Positions 1 through 7,611 of a stretch of 64,000 bases of DNA are shown piece after piece (position 1 is the first letter of the stretch; the number at the start of each line of letters is the position of its first letter). Below the pieces are notes generated by a model, which did not search any database, was not told the DNA's origin, and saw only the letters and a list, made by a program, of their open reading frames with translations. A program made the position numbers and the translations under genes. This stretch comes from Eubacteriaceae bacterium CHKCI004 (GTDB lineage: Bacteria; Bacillota; Clostridia; Lachnospirales; Lachnospiraceae): contig FCNR01000060.1 of NCBI GenBank assembly GCA_900016875.1, forward strand, positions 1 through 64,000, in the 5' to 3' direction.

Positions 1-69
1 GAGGTTCTATTCTTCAGGATGGCGTCTCCGCCGCATTCATTATCTTGTCTGGAACAGTGATTCCCTCTT

Positions 70-122
70 TTCGGACAGGTGATTTCCAAAACACCGGACA
101 GGCGCTTTCAGCGCACCGGTAT
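70..122 (+). repeat. Diverged right end of a second IS21-type element
   Basis: Bases 70-122 align without gaps to the right end of the complete IS21 element (2751-2803): both hold cggacaggtg, then acaccggacaggcg, then gcgcaccg at the same spacing, with about a third of positions changed. The orientation is that of a right end, so another, diverged element probably lies just outside the window on the left. Only the end is visible, so whether that copy is intact is unknown. Confidence 0.55.
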
Positions 123-391
123 ATCCATATCGTATATTCCATGAAGCTCTCCTATGAAAATGGCCATTGCGTTTTTTACATTATATCATAACTCAAATAA
201 TACAGTAACGAAAACTTGATTATTCCGGGGCTCTTTGAGCCACCTGTCCGGACTTTGAGAGCCACCATTCCGGAGAATGAGAGCCACATATTCCGGTAAT
301 TCAGAGCCACTTTAGGCTCTATTACATAGATTTCCTTTATACTGTAAGAACACATCGTCTGATGTGAATACAGTTAAAGGAGGTCACCATT

Positions 392-1954
392 ATGACCAAA
401 TACCGAGAGATCCTTCGCCTAAAAAGCTTAGGATTCAGCGAACGGAGCATCGCACATAGTTGCGGTGTGTCCCGTAACACAGTTGCTAAGGTCGTCAAAA
501 AGGCTGCGGAAATAAAACTTTCCTGGCCACTGGATCATGACATGACCGACAGCACACTTGAGGAAATGCTTTTCCCCAAGACAAAATCAGCAACCAATAA
601 ACGGATGCCTGATTATGACTACATCCGCAGAGAACTCCTGCGTAATGGAGTCAATAAGAAGCTCCTATGGGTAGAATACTGTGAGGAATGCCGTATGAAT
701 GGCGAAGAACCTCTCATGTATTCCCAGTTCTGCTACTACATTCAGAAGGATGAAGAAAAACGCAGGGCAACCATGCACATCCCACGGAAACCGGGTGAGC
801 AGATCGAAGTAGATTGGGCCGGTGATCCGGCACAGCTCATCGATCCAGACACCGGTGAGATCACGGAGGCATGGATATTTGTAGGAGTCCTTACTTACAG
901 CCAGTATACCTTTGTAAAGGCATACCTGAACCAGAAGACAGACAACTGGATCAAAGCGCATATCCAGATGTTTGAATTCTTCGGCGGCGTTACACCGATG
1001 CTTATTCCTGATAACTGTTCTACGGCAGTGAACCCTTCGAAAAGCGACTGGTATACGACCGTGCTGAACACTACTTATCATGAGATGGCAGAACATTATA
1101 ATATCGCCATTATTCCGGCAAGAGTCCGGAAGCCCAAGGATAAACCAAATGTGGAAGGTTCCGTTGGTAAGATCTCCACATGGATCACTGCAGCCCTCCG
1201 CAATGAACAGTTTTTCTCTCTTGCAGAATTAAACGCTGCGATCCGCGAAAAGCTGGATGCCTACAATGCAAGAAAGTTTCAAAAGAAGGATTGTAGCAGG
1301 CTCAGTTTATTTCTTGGGGAAGAAAAGCCATTGCTGGCACCGTTGCCTGCCACACCCTTCGAACTGGCGGAGCGGAAACAGGTCACTGTCCAGTTCAACT
1401 ATCACATCGCAGTAGACAAGATGTACTACTCCGTGCCTTATCAGTATATCAAAGATAAGGTCGATGTGCGCATAACAGAAACAACGATTGAAATATTTTA
1501 TCATCACAACCGGATTGCCTCGCATCGCCGTCTCCATGGCAGGAGCGGCCAATACTCCACGGTAATGGAACATATGCCGCCAGATCATCAGAAATATCTG
1601 GAATGGAACGGTGACCGTTTCCGCAGATGGGCAGATTCGATTGGAATCAACACAAGGAAGGTGGTTGATGCAATCCTGACCTCCGGCAGGGTGGAACAGC
1701 AGACTTACAGAAGCTGTATGGGGCTGCTGAAACTGGCTGAGAAGCATTCTCCCAGCAAACTGGAAGAAGCTTGTTCAAGAGCGCTCCTTTATTCCAGAAC
1801 ACCCAGTTATAAAAGTATCAAAAATTTATTAGCTGCCATGAAAGAGGATTCCGATCCTGTTTTCCAGAATCTGGATTCAATTTCATCTGAGACGCAATCA
1901 CAGGCACGTGGCATTACAAGAGGTGCCAGATACTACGGAGGTAAAAGATCATGA
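392..1954 (+). CDS. istA: IS21 family transposase IstA
   Basis: A 520-residue DDE transposase. The N-terminal helix-turn-helix (about residues 10-35, LGFSERSIAHSCGVSRNTVA) is of the IS21/IS30 type. The catalytic core is visible as EVDWAG (first Asp, about residue 145), IPDNCS (second Asp) and KDKPNVEGSVGK (Glu). The C-terminal beta-rich part (YYSVPYQYI) is usual for IstA. The gene follows an AAAGGAGG ribosome site and overlaps istB by four bases (ATGA), the classic IS21 arrangement that couples translation of the two. It cuts and joins element ends; IstB chooses the target. Family length is about 500, so the gene looks intact. Confidence 0.95.
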   Translation: MTKYREILRLKSLGFSERSIAHSCGVSRNTVAKVVKKAAEIKLSWPLDHDMTDSTLEEMLFPKTKSATNKRMPDYDYIRRELLRNGVNKKLLWVEYCEECRMNGEEPLMYSQFCYYIQKDEEKRRATMHIPRKPGEQIEVDWAGDPAQLIDPDTGEITEAWIFVGVLTYSQYTFVKAYLNQKTDNWIKAHIQMFEFFGGVTPMLIPDNCSTAVNPSKSDWYTTVLNTTYHEMAEHYNIAIIPARVRKPKDKPNVEGSVGKISTWITAALRNEQFFSLAELNAAIREKLDAYNARKFQKKDCSRLSLFLGEEKPLLAPLPATPFELAERKQVTVQFNYHIAVDKMYYSVPYQYIKDKVDVRITETTIEIFYHHNRIASHRRLHGRSGQYSTVMEHMPPDHQKYLEWNGDRFRRWADSIGINTRKVVDAILTSGRVEQQTYRSCMGLLKLAEKHSPSKLEEACSRALLYSRTPSYKSIKNLLAAMKEDSDPVFQNLDSISSETQSQARGITRGARYYGGKRS

Positions 1955-2727
1955 CCAATCAGAGTACCATTGATAAACTTATCGAGATGCGCCTGTCATC
2001 CATGGCAGATGCATTCCGGATCCAGATGAATGATTCTGCAATGAAGGAAGTTCCGTTTGAAGACCGCTTCGGCATGCTGGTTGATGTTGAGTATACAAAC
2101 CGGAAAAACAACCGCCTGAAAAGGCTGATCCGTCAGGCAGAACTGGAGCAGCCAGACGCCAGCATCGCAGCCATCGACTATCAATCCGGCCGGAAGCTGA
2201 ACAAAGCCTTGATCAGCCGTCTGGCAACCTGTGAATACATCTCAGAGTACCGCAACATTTTTATTACCGGTGCCACCGGAAGCGGTAAGACCTATATGGC
2301 ATGTGCTTTCGGTATGGAGGCATGTAAACACTATTACACTGTGAAATATGTCCGCCTTCCGGATTTGTTGCTGGATCTGCAGGCAGCCAGGGATGCCGGT
2401 ACATTTACCAACGTACTCAAGAAGTACACGAAACCGGTTCTGTTAATTATTGATGAATGGCTCCTGCTCAAGCTGACCGAGTCCGAAGCCAGAAATCTTT
2501 TTGAACTGATCCACAAACGCAGGAAGAAGTCATCGACCATCTTCTGCTCCCAGTTCCGGGAAAGCGAGTGGTACCAGCAGATCTGCAGCGGTGAGAACAC
2601 TCTTGCAGATGCCATCATGGATCGCATTTCATACGATTCATATAAAATCAACATCGAGAGCATCGATCCATCAAAAGACCTTTCCATGAGAGAGGTATAT
2701 GGTCTGGATCCTGCTCAGGCCGAGTAA
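1951..2727 (+). CDS. istB: IS21 family helper ATPase IstB
   Basis: A 258-residue DnaC/DnaA-like AAA+ ATPase. Walker A is GATGSGKT (about residues 106-113); Walker B reads LLIIDEW, where most IstB proteins have DDxG, so the segment is slightly atypical. An N-terminal helical segment precedes the ATPase core. IstB oligomerises on target DNA and delivers it to the IstA-bound transposon ends. The start overlaps the istA stop. It is full length for the family and is followed at once by the right-end repeats of the element. Confidence 0.93.
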   Translation: MTNQSTIDKLIEMRLSSMADAFRIQMNDSAMKEVPFEDRFGMLVDVEYTNRKNNRLKRLIRQAELEQPDASIAAIDYQSGRKLNKALISRLATCEYISEYRNIFITGATGSGKTYMACAFGMEACKHYYTVKYVRLPDLLLDLQAARDAGTFTNVLKKYTKPVLLIIDEWLLLKLTESEARNLFELIHKRRKKSSTIFCSQFRESEWYQQICSGENTLADAIMDRISYDSYKINIESIDPSKDLSMREVYGLDPAQAE

Positions 2728-2859
2728 CTATCAATAGGTGGCTCCGTTAGTCCGGACAGGTGGCTCTCGCCACACCGGACAGGCGGCTCCGCCGCACCGT
2801 AATATTCAGAAAACTTATAAAAAATAATAAACTTAACAAGAAATTAAGATGACATACGT

Positions 2860-2949
2860 TTGAAAAATAAGTTATTTGTATCAGTTGGAGAAGTAGCGCA
2901 AGACTTAGATATTTCCCGAGCTACTGTCGAATATAAAGCTAACAGATAG
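2860..2949 (+). pseudogene. Remnant of a small helix-turn-helix (excisionase-like) protein
   Basis: From TTG at 2860 the frame reads 29 codons with the motif SVGEVAQDLDISRATVEYK and then TAG. The pattern E-VA--LDISRATVY is the recognition helix region of small MerR/excisionase-like HTH proteins, but the reading breaks off right after the helix and no ribosome site precedes it. I read it as the head of a decayed gene from a former mobile element. It could instead be a chance resemblance. Confidence 0.4.
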
Positions 2950-2950
2950 C

Positions 2951-3104
2951 GATATTTATCGCTGGAAAAGCCGATATGATGATTTTTGGTATTCTATTCT
3001 TTTCCAGTACACGGCCATTGATGAACTAGCTAAATTGTCGGTTTATAGAAGACTTTGAGGAATATTATACCTGTTCTTTCGTACAATTCTTTGAAGAATT
3101 GTAA
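2951..3104 (+). pseudogene. Frameshifted, internally deleted transposase remnant (IS3/IS481-like)
   Basis: In one frame bases 2951-3058 read DIYRWKSRYDD followed by FQYTAIDELA. In the next frame bases 3048-3104 continue with EDFEEYYTCSFVQFFEEL. The order (YRW-KRY from the DNA-binding part, then QYTAID at the first catalytic Asp, then a Y-E-YST-SFVQFLEE-like stretch) is that of IS481/IS3 integrase-type transposases, with most of the middle missing and one frameshift. It is clearly dead. Family assignment is by pattern only. Confidence 0.5.
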
Positions 3105-3470
3105 ATACGGTTAAAATCCTACGACTGTAGGGAGTGTCATAACTTTCTTATGTGTGTATATTGGGATGGAAAAATCCAAATACCTCGGGATTATTTGTAG
3201 TCGATGTAATAATTGTTTGACAAACCGACAGAGATGATATTATGTTCTTTTTGTAATTATTGAAGAAATTGCAGAGATATGATATTATTTAAATATTAAA
3301 TAATTAAATAGTCATGGTTAGGATTGCTAGCTTGTGTTTTCTCATGTAGCTCTGTCATGTACTCTCAACAATTTAAAAGTAGATTTCAGTGGAGATTTAT
3401 AATATCAGGAGGTACGGTTATGACAATAATAACAACTGTAAAAAGCATTATGGTGGGCAACGGAATTTCT

Positions 3471-3561
3471 GGGAATTTTTGCTAAAGTGTGCAGGGGCAG
3501 TGAGAAAAAATACGGTTGGTATGACATGAAGAGTCCGGGAGGTTCAAATCTCCAATTCCCA
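3471..3561 (+). other. tRNA-like structure, probably a decayed or rearranged tRNA
   Basis: GGGAATT at 3471-3477 pairs perfectly with AATTCCC at 3554-3560. Just before the 3' strand lies a T-arm-like hairpin (GGAG, GTTCAAAT, CTCC), followed by one discriminator A and a rho-independent-type hairpin (ggggctgttttcagcccc). Total length, 91 bases, suits a class II tRNA. However the T-arm is one base short, no clean anticodon arm can be drawn and no CCA is encoded. It may be a tRNA fragment left by element integration, or an unrelated RNA. Confidence 0.3.
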
Positions 3562-3862
3562 TCGGGGCTGTTTTCAGCCCCGCTTAATTTTAGATTTGTA
3601 GCATAAATCTAGATGTACTTCGATTGTATTTTTTATATAGATTTTAGTTGTTGGTAGCCTTTGAAAATGCCTTAAAATAAATGGTTTTTATTTATATAGC
3701 ATATTAGCTGCCTAAAGTTTGAGTAATAAACATAGTATGAAGAAGTCAGTACTTATGAAAGTTACAAGTACACTAGCATAACCCCTGCCAATAAAATGAC
3801 AACATTTTAAATATTACTTATTAAATAATTCACTGAATAATAGAATACTGTAATAACAGAAA

Positions 3863-3904
3863 AACCTTACCGATTTTCAGAACTGAAAGTCGATAAGGTT
3901 TTTT
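3863..3904. terminator. Bidirectional hairpin terminator
   Basis: AACCTTA-CGA--TTCAG pairs with CTGAA--TCG-TAAGGTT around a two-base loop. A-runs precede it and a T-run follows, so it can act on both strands. No gene clearly ends at it, in keeping with loss of neighbouring genes. Confidence 0.6.
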
Positions 3905-4011
3905 CATGGATAAAGAGCTGATAGAGGTGAAAACTGCCATTATGTAATAGGGCGGATTTATTAGAAAAATTTTGTTGAAATTAAAGCAGGACAATGAAGT
4001 TATATTAATCA

Positions 4012-4040
4012 TTGACACCATATACGACACCACATATAAT
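4012..4040 (+). promoter_or_regulatory. Consensus sigma-A promoter of hicAB
   Basis: TTGACA at 4012-4017, a 17-bp spacer, then TATAAT at 4035-4040: perfect consensus in both boxes. The predicted start lies at about 4046-4048, at the edge of the AGGAGG ribosome site (4047-4052), so the untranslated leader would be only about 14 bases. Confidence 0.8.
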
Positions 4041-4060
4041 ATAAGCAGGAGGTATAAAAA

Positions 4061-4318
4061 ATGTCAAAATGGGATAAATTGATAATGCGAATATGTAATT
4101 TATCGAAAGACCTCCGGTTTGATGAGTTACGGAAGGTATTGGAAAGTTATGGATACGAAATGAATGCACCGAGAGGTGGAAGTAGTCATTACACGTTTAG
4201 GAAGGAAGGATGTATGCCAGTTACAATACCGAAGCACGAACCAATCAAAAAAGTATATGTAGAAATGGTAAGGCAGATTGTAGAAAGTGAGGCGAAGAAT
4301 AATGAAGACGCTGAATGA
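4061..4318 (+). CDS. hicA: HicA family toxin (mRNA interferase)
   Basis: An 85-residue protein with the double-stranded-RNA-binding-like fold of HicA. The family signature GGSSHYTFRK gives the catalytic His43, followed by PVTIPKHEPIKKVYVEMVRQI, typical of the C-terminal half. HicA cleaves mRNA when free of HicB. The start is set by AGGAGG eight bases upstream. hicB begins inside the last codons of hicA, so the two are co-translated. Slightly longer at the N-terminus than the shortest HicA proteins, otherwise ordinary. Confidence 0.9.
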   Translation: MSKWDKLIMRICNLSKDLRFDELRKVLESYGYEMNAPRGGSSHYTFRKEGCMPVTIPKHEPIKKVYVEMVRQIVESEAKNNEDAE

Positions 4319-4664
4319 TTATATGGCAATGTCCTATCGTATGGAAATTGTAGAAGATAAGGACGAAGGCGGATTTGTGGTTTCTTATCCGGATTTGCCT
4401 GGTTGCATTAGTTGTGGGGAAACTGTGGAGAGCGCAGTGGCAAATGCATTGGATGCAAAAAAAGCATGGATTGAAGCGGCATTGGAAGAAGGAGTGGAGA
4501 TTCATGAACCAGATAGTTTGGAAGCTTATTCCGGGCAGTTTAAACTTAGAATTCCACGTAGTTTGCACAGATCTCTGGCAGAACATTCTCAGAGAGAAGG
4601 AATCAGCATGAATCAGTATTGCGTATATCTTCTTTCGAGAAATGACGCAATGTTTTCAAAATAG
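4302..4664 (+). CDS. hicB: HicB family antitoxin
   Basis: A 120-residue antitoxin. Residues 1-70 form the RNase H-like HicB domain: an EDKDEGGFVVSYPDLPGC stretch followed by GETVESAVANALDAKKAWI. The C-terminus (LRIPRSLHRSLAEHSQREGISMNQYCVYLLS) is a ribbon-helix-helix DNA-binding domain, so HicB should also autorepress the operon. I chose ATG 4302 because GAGGCGAAG precedes it and it begins at the usual start of the domain; an ATG at 4287 would add five residues. It overlaps hicA by 17 bases. Confidence 0.9.
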   Translation: MKTLNDYMAMSYRMEIVEDKDEGGFVVSYPDLPGCISCGETVESAVANALDAKKAWIEAALEEGVEIHEPDSLEAYSGQFKLRIPRSLHRSLAEHSQREGISMNQYCVYLLSRNDAMFSK

Positions 4665-4735
4665 CAGCTGCGAAATATTTTCAGATAGTTATAAATGAAC
4701 TGACAACAAATTAGCTATGGAGAACTACAAACAAC

Positions 4736-5680
4736 ATGTTATCCTCAAATATTAAAAAACAAATTCAATACAATTACAAACGGATGAAACGCGGAAAAAT
4801 AAAAGGTATTCTGTTATATCTGATCATATGTGTGGTTGCGGCCTGTATTATCAGCCTTTTCCTTGGCAATCCCTTTCCGCATAAGGAGAATTTCACGGGC
4901 TTGTCAATTGATTCTTACGGCAGCTTCCTTTTTCCTGGGAATCCCTTTTCTTATAAGGGAGCTGGCTTATCACGTTCGGTATGGAATGACGGGTGGATGT
5001 ATACAGGATTAGTTACATATCCATATCTGCTGGTGCTTTTTTGCTTGGCAGCTTGTGTTTTGTCGATTATAATGGTATGCATCCCGCTGATCAGGGATGT
5101 AAATAAATATAATCAAGTTTTGCTCAGGAAATGTGACGTGAAATTGTATCTGGAAATCATGGAATATGGTGTGACTTATGGAAAAACTCTCAGATTCCGG
5201 GGATTTCAGGGATCGGTTTTTTCAGTGATGCAGGAGAATTTTGTGCTTGCGTTGATTGCCAACGAAAAACTGGAGGAATGTCGCCAGTTTTTAGAAGAAG
5301 AATGGACTGGAAAAAAGAACAGCAGGTCATATAAACGGCTGATGATGAATCTGGATTTCGTCGAGGCGTACAGGGATTTGGACTCTGACAGATTTAATGA
5401 ATTGTTTCAAAAGGCCGGGAGAAGGCTGAAAAAAGAGAAATTGTTGGTCGCGGAGAAAATGTTTCTGGAGCAGAAATATGACCAGACTATCACTCTTTTA
5501 AAGGCATACAAAGCGCCGCCCCGTTATAATGAAGTATTCCGCCACTATCTGATGGGGATGTGTTATGATAAAATGGATAATCAGAAAATGGCGGAAGATT
5601 GTATGCGGTATGTATCCGAGCATGGGAACACGATGCCGTGCCGGGAGAGAGCGCAGGAGTGGATTTCCCAAAATCTCTAA
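4736..5680 (+). CDS. Membrane-anchored protein with TPR-like C-terminus, unknown function
   Basis: 314 residues, not assigned to a named family. Two hydrophobic segments (about 26-44 and 95-120) flank an outside loop of about 50 residues that contains two related short repeats (FLGNPFPHK and FPGNPFSYK), also visible as a DNA repeat at about 4858-4885 and 4928-4960. Residues 130-314 are helical with TPR-like spacing (AEKMFLEQKYDQTITLLKAY, then YLMGMCYDKMDNQKMAEDCM). The ribosome site is weak. It runs towards the MerR gene on the other strand and overlaps its stop by four bases. It may be a scaffold at the membrane; this is inference. Confidence 0.6.
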   Translation: MLSSNIKKQIQYNYKRMKRGKIKGILLYLIICVVAACIISLFLGNPFPHKENFTGLSIDSYGSFLFPGNPFSYKGAGLSRSVWNDGWMYTGLVTYPYLLVLFCLAACVLSIIMVCIPLIRDVNKYNQVLLRKCDVKLYLEIMEYGVTYGKTLRFRGFQGSVFSVMQENFVLALIANEKLEECRQFLEEEWTGKKNSRSYKRLMMNLDFVEAYRDLDSDRFNELFQKAGRRLKKEKLLVAEKMFLEQKYDQTITLLKAYKAPPRYNEVFRHYLMGMCYDKMDNQKMAEDCMRYVSEHGNTMPCRERAQEWISQNL

Positions 5681-6555
5681 TTGCTATCAGAAGGATGATG
5701 CTCGGCATAATAGCGGAAGGCTTTTGCGATATAATCAGAAGCTCCTTTTTTGTATTTTTTGTCAGTTATGCTTCTAATATAATCGTTGGAATATGCATCA
5801 ATTAATACGTAGATATACGGTTTGGCAAGGGAAACACCTCCGCCGTTGTCCCTGATCAGTACATCTATCGAGTGAACGATGGATTGTATTTCGGGAGTAG
5901 ATACATTTATTGATAAATCGGCGGTTAGTTTGCCGTATAATATGTCGGATTGTTTGGCGATTTCCTTTGCTTCTTCCGGCAGCCGTGTTTCCATAATCTC
6001 AGAAAAATGTTCCAGATTATATTTCATTTGTTCTGTGTAGTTCTCGACGCTGCCAAATTGCTGGATGGCCAGTTTTGCCACCTGGTCTTCATCATCTCTG
6101 ATTTTCTGGATAAACATGTCAAAATTTTCGATACTTCCCCAGTGTTTTGTGACAGTTTCTGCCTGATTGGTTTTGAAATCTTCCAGGGCGCTTATATAAT
6201 CAGACAGATCAAATTCTTTAAAACTCGTACAGTGTTCCCCTTTTTCGAGGCGTTCCAGGAGTTGGATCAATCGGTTGATCCGATTGCGTTTCAACAGAAA
6301 TAATTCCTTTTGTTTTTTGAAGGCGGCAATTCTGTCGAAATCAGGATTTTCAAGAATTTCTTTGATTTCCTTTAATGAAAATCCCAGCTCTTTAAAAAAC
6401 AGGATTTGCTGCAAAGCCTGCAATGCATTTTCATCATATAAGCGATAGCCGGATGATGTGAGTTCACTGGGCTTCAGCAAGTCGATTTCATCATAATATT
6501 GCAGTGTTCGTATGCTGATGCCGGTTAGTTTGGCGACTTGACTTATACTTTTCAT
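5677..6555 (-). CDS. MerR family regulator with TipAS-type effector domain
   Basis: A 292-residue activator. The N-terminal winged helix is textbook MerR (ISQVAKLTGISIRTLQYYDEIDLLKPSELTSSGYRLYDENALQALQQILFFKELGFSLKEIKEIL is its span), then a coiled coil (about 75-110) and a C-terminal all-helical domain resembling TipAS (TipA thiopeptide-binding, antibiotic-recognition). ATG 6555 was preferred over upstream starts because AAGGGAG precedes it and the MerR domain begins there. It probably senses a hydrophobic drug and activates its own promoter, whose operator lies at 6645-6675. No drug pump is directly in the same operon, although a MATE gene lies nearby. Confidence 0.88.
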   Translation of the reverse strand: MKSISQVAKLTGISIRTLQYYDEIDLLKPSELTSSGYRLYDENALQALQQILFFKELGFSLKEIKEILENPDFDRIAAFKKQKELFLLKRNRINRLIQLLERLEKGEHCTSFKEFDLSDYISALEDFKTNQAETVTKHWGSIENFDMFIQKIRDDEDQVAKLAIQQFGSVENYTEQMKYNLEHFSEIMETRLPEEAKEIAKQSDILYGKLTADLSINVSTPEIQSIVHSIDVLIRDNGGGVSLAKPYIYVLIDAYSNDYIRSITDKKYKKGASDYIAKAFRYYAEHHPSDSN

Positions 6556-6644
6556 GGCGGATGCTCCCTTCATAAGATTGTGGCCTTTTTTATCAGAGGA
6601 TGATAAAAAATGACCGGTCAAAAATGAGTATGCTCTCTGAAACA

Positions 6645-6675
6645 ATAATACAATATCACGCTGCGTGAGAGTCAA
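6645..6675 (-). promoter_or_regulatory. MerR-type promoter with 19-bp spacer and operator
   Basis: On the minus strand TTGACT (6675-6670) and TATTAT (6650-6645) are separated by 19 bp, the overlong spacer that MerR proteins correct by twisting DNA. Within it lies the dyad TCACGC-T-GCGTGA (6656-6668). It drives the MerR/TipA-type gene, indicating autoregulation. Confidence 0.75.
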
Positions 6676-6802
6676 GCTTTAAAATGTATCGCTTATAATT
6701 TAAAATGTTGAGCAGTGAGAAAACGTTGTGAGAAAATATCTTTTTTGTAGGAATATTCAATGCTATAATCAGGGTATTACAAGGAGATTAAGGAGGGTAT
6801 AC

Positions 6803-6904
6803 ATGCTTGTTTTATATTTAAAGAGAGATGAGAAAATGAATAAAAAAATGGAAAGGAAACAGAACATTGAGAAACGATATAATAATACGCCCGGAAACCC
6901 ATAA
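6803..6904 (+). CDS. Possible 33-codon leader ORF
   Basis: ATG 6803 follows a strong ribosome site (AGGAGG, 6791-6796) and opens 33 codons (MLVLYLKRDEKMNKKMERKQ and on) that end at 6904, past the TTG start of the GNAT gene in another frame. The peptide is Lys-rich and unrelated to anything I know. Strong initiation here followed by overlap with the weak TTG start suggests translational coupling or a regulatory upstream ORF. It could also be fortuitous. Confidence 0.35.
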   Translation: MLVLYLKRDEKMNKKMERKQNIEKRYNNTPGNP

Positions 6905-7436
6905 AGATTATAAAGAGATCATTTCACTGATTTTACGTTCCTTTAGCGAAGGAACGGATTACTCAGATGGAACGGATATTATTGCACTGGTTGAAGAGAT
7001 CAGAGATTCTGAGTATTACATTCCGGAGTTGTCATTTGTGGCAGAGTTGAATGGCAAAATAGTGGGACATTTTTTATTTTCAAGATTTCCTCTGTCTTCT
7101 TCAAAAAACGGGAATTACATTGACAAGGAAGAGAAGAATATTGTGATGCTGGCGCCTGTTGCCGTTCATGCCGACTATTTTCATCAGGGCATCGGCAGCG
7201 CTATGATAACCAGGGGCATGGAAAAAGTGAGAGAGGCCGGATTTAAAGGCGTTACCGTCGAAGGCGATTATCATTTTTATAATCGCGTTGGTTTTAGAAC
7301 ATCATCGGAATTTCAGATATATCCGACAAGCGGTATACCGCTGACGGAGCCCCGCTGCATGATGTGTCAGGAAATGTACGAAGGAGCATTGGAGAATATT
7401 CACGGATATATTGTTTATATGTACTATAATGCGTAG
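6867..7436 (+). CDS. GNAT family N-acetyltransferase
   Basis: A 189-residue acetyltransferase of the YhbS-like type. The acetyl-CoA-binding motif A is MLAPVAVHADYFHQGIGSAMITRGMEKVREAGF (residues about 92-124, with Q-G-IGS in place of the usual Q/RxxGxG/A), followed by VEGDYHFYNRVGF, the typical beta5 region. The only start that fits is TTG at 6867 with GGAAAGGAAA just upstream; ATG codons nearby are out of frame. The substrate is unknown. It lies alone, downstream of the divergent MerR gene. Confidence 0.85.
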   Translation: MRNDIIIRPETHKDYKEIISLILRSFSEGTDYSDGTDIIALVEEIRDSEYYIPELSFVAELNGKIVGHFLFSRFPLSSSKNGNYIDKEEKNIVMLAPVAVHADYFHQGIGSAMITRGMEKVREAGFKGVTVEGDYHFYNRVGFRTSSEFQIYPTSGIPLTEPRCMMCQEMYEGALENIHGYIVYMYYNA

Positions 7437-7497
7437 TGTTTGTTAGCATTATATGTATTTGGGATTTAATTATAGAAAAAAATAAAATCCCCATCCA

Positions 7498-7574
7498 GGG
7501 CCGCGCGGTGCCAGAAGAGTAATCTGCCATTGTCGCGGCCCGCCGCAGGCGGAGAATCCTGCCTGGCAGGATTC
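7498..7574. repeat. Intergenic double hairpin
   Basis: GGGCCGCG (7498-7505) pairs with CGCGGCCC (7534-7541), and GAATCCTGCC-T-GGCAGGATTC (7554-7574) is a perfect inverted repeat. They lie between the convergent GNAT and MATE genes. No T-run follows, so these may be an intergenic repeat unit rather than a plain terminator; a similar palindrome ends the element at about 53500-53606. Confidence 0.5.
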
Positions 7575-7611
7575 AGTCTTGTGGTCGATAAGGCTGATGA
7601 GACCGATGGGG

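Larger units (their letters stand above)
226..2803 (+). mobile_element. IS21-family insertion sequence, apparently complete
   Basis: The element consists of istA and istB flanked by the multiple short repeats typical of IS21 ends. On the left GAGCCAC recurs at 237, 259, 281 and 304 (22-23 bp steps). On the right the complement GTGGCTC, or GCGGCTC, recurs at 2738, 2760 and 2783. The outermost bases cannot be fixed exactly and I could not confirm a target-site duplication. Both genes are open, so the element may be active. Confidence 0.8.
2804..4011. other. Decayed intergenic region, about 1.2 kb
   Basis: There is no intact gene between the IS21 element and hicA. It holds the HTH and transposase remnants, two copies of a gag(at)atgatatta motif near 3230 and 3273, the tRNA-like structure at 3471-3561, and a hairpin terminator at 3863-3904. 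The AT-rich stretches around 3280-3310 and 3600-3830 show nothing I can name. Confidence 0.6.

Noticed and set aside
3420-3485. Small ORF starting MTIITTVKSIMVGNG after GGAGG
   Set aside because: A ribosome-site-like AGGAGG is present, but the frame ends within 22 codons inside the tRNA-like fold; no sign of a real peptide.
3830-4033. 67-codon ORF on the minus strand before hicA
   Set aside because: It runs through a hairpin terminator and the hicAB promoter; composition is that of AT-rich noncoding DNA.
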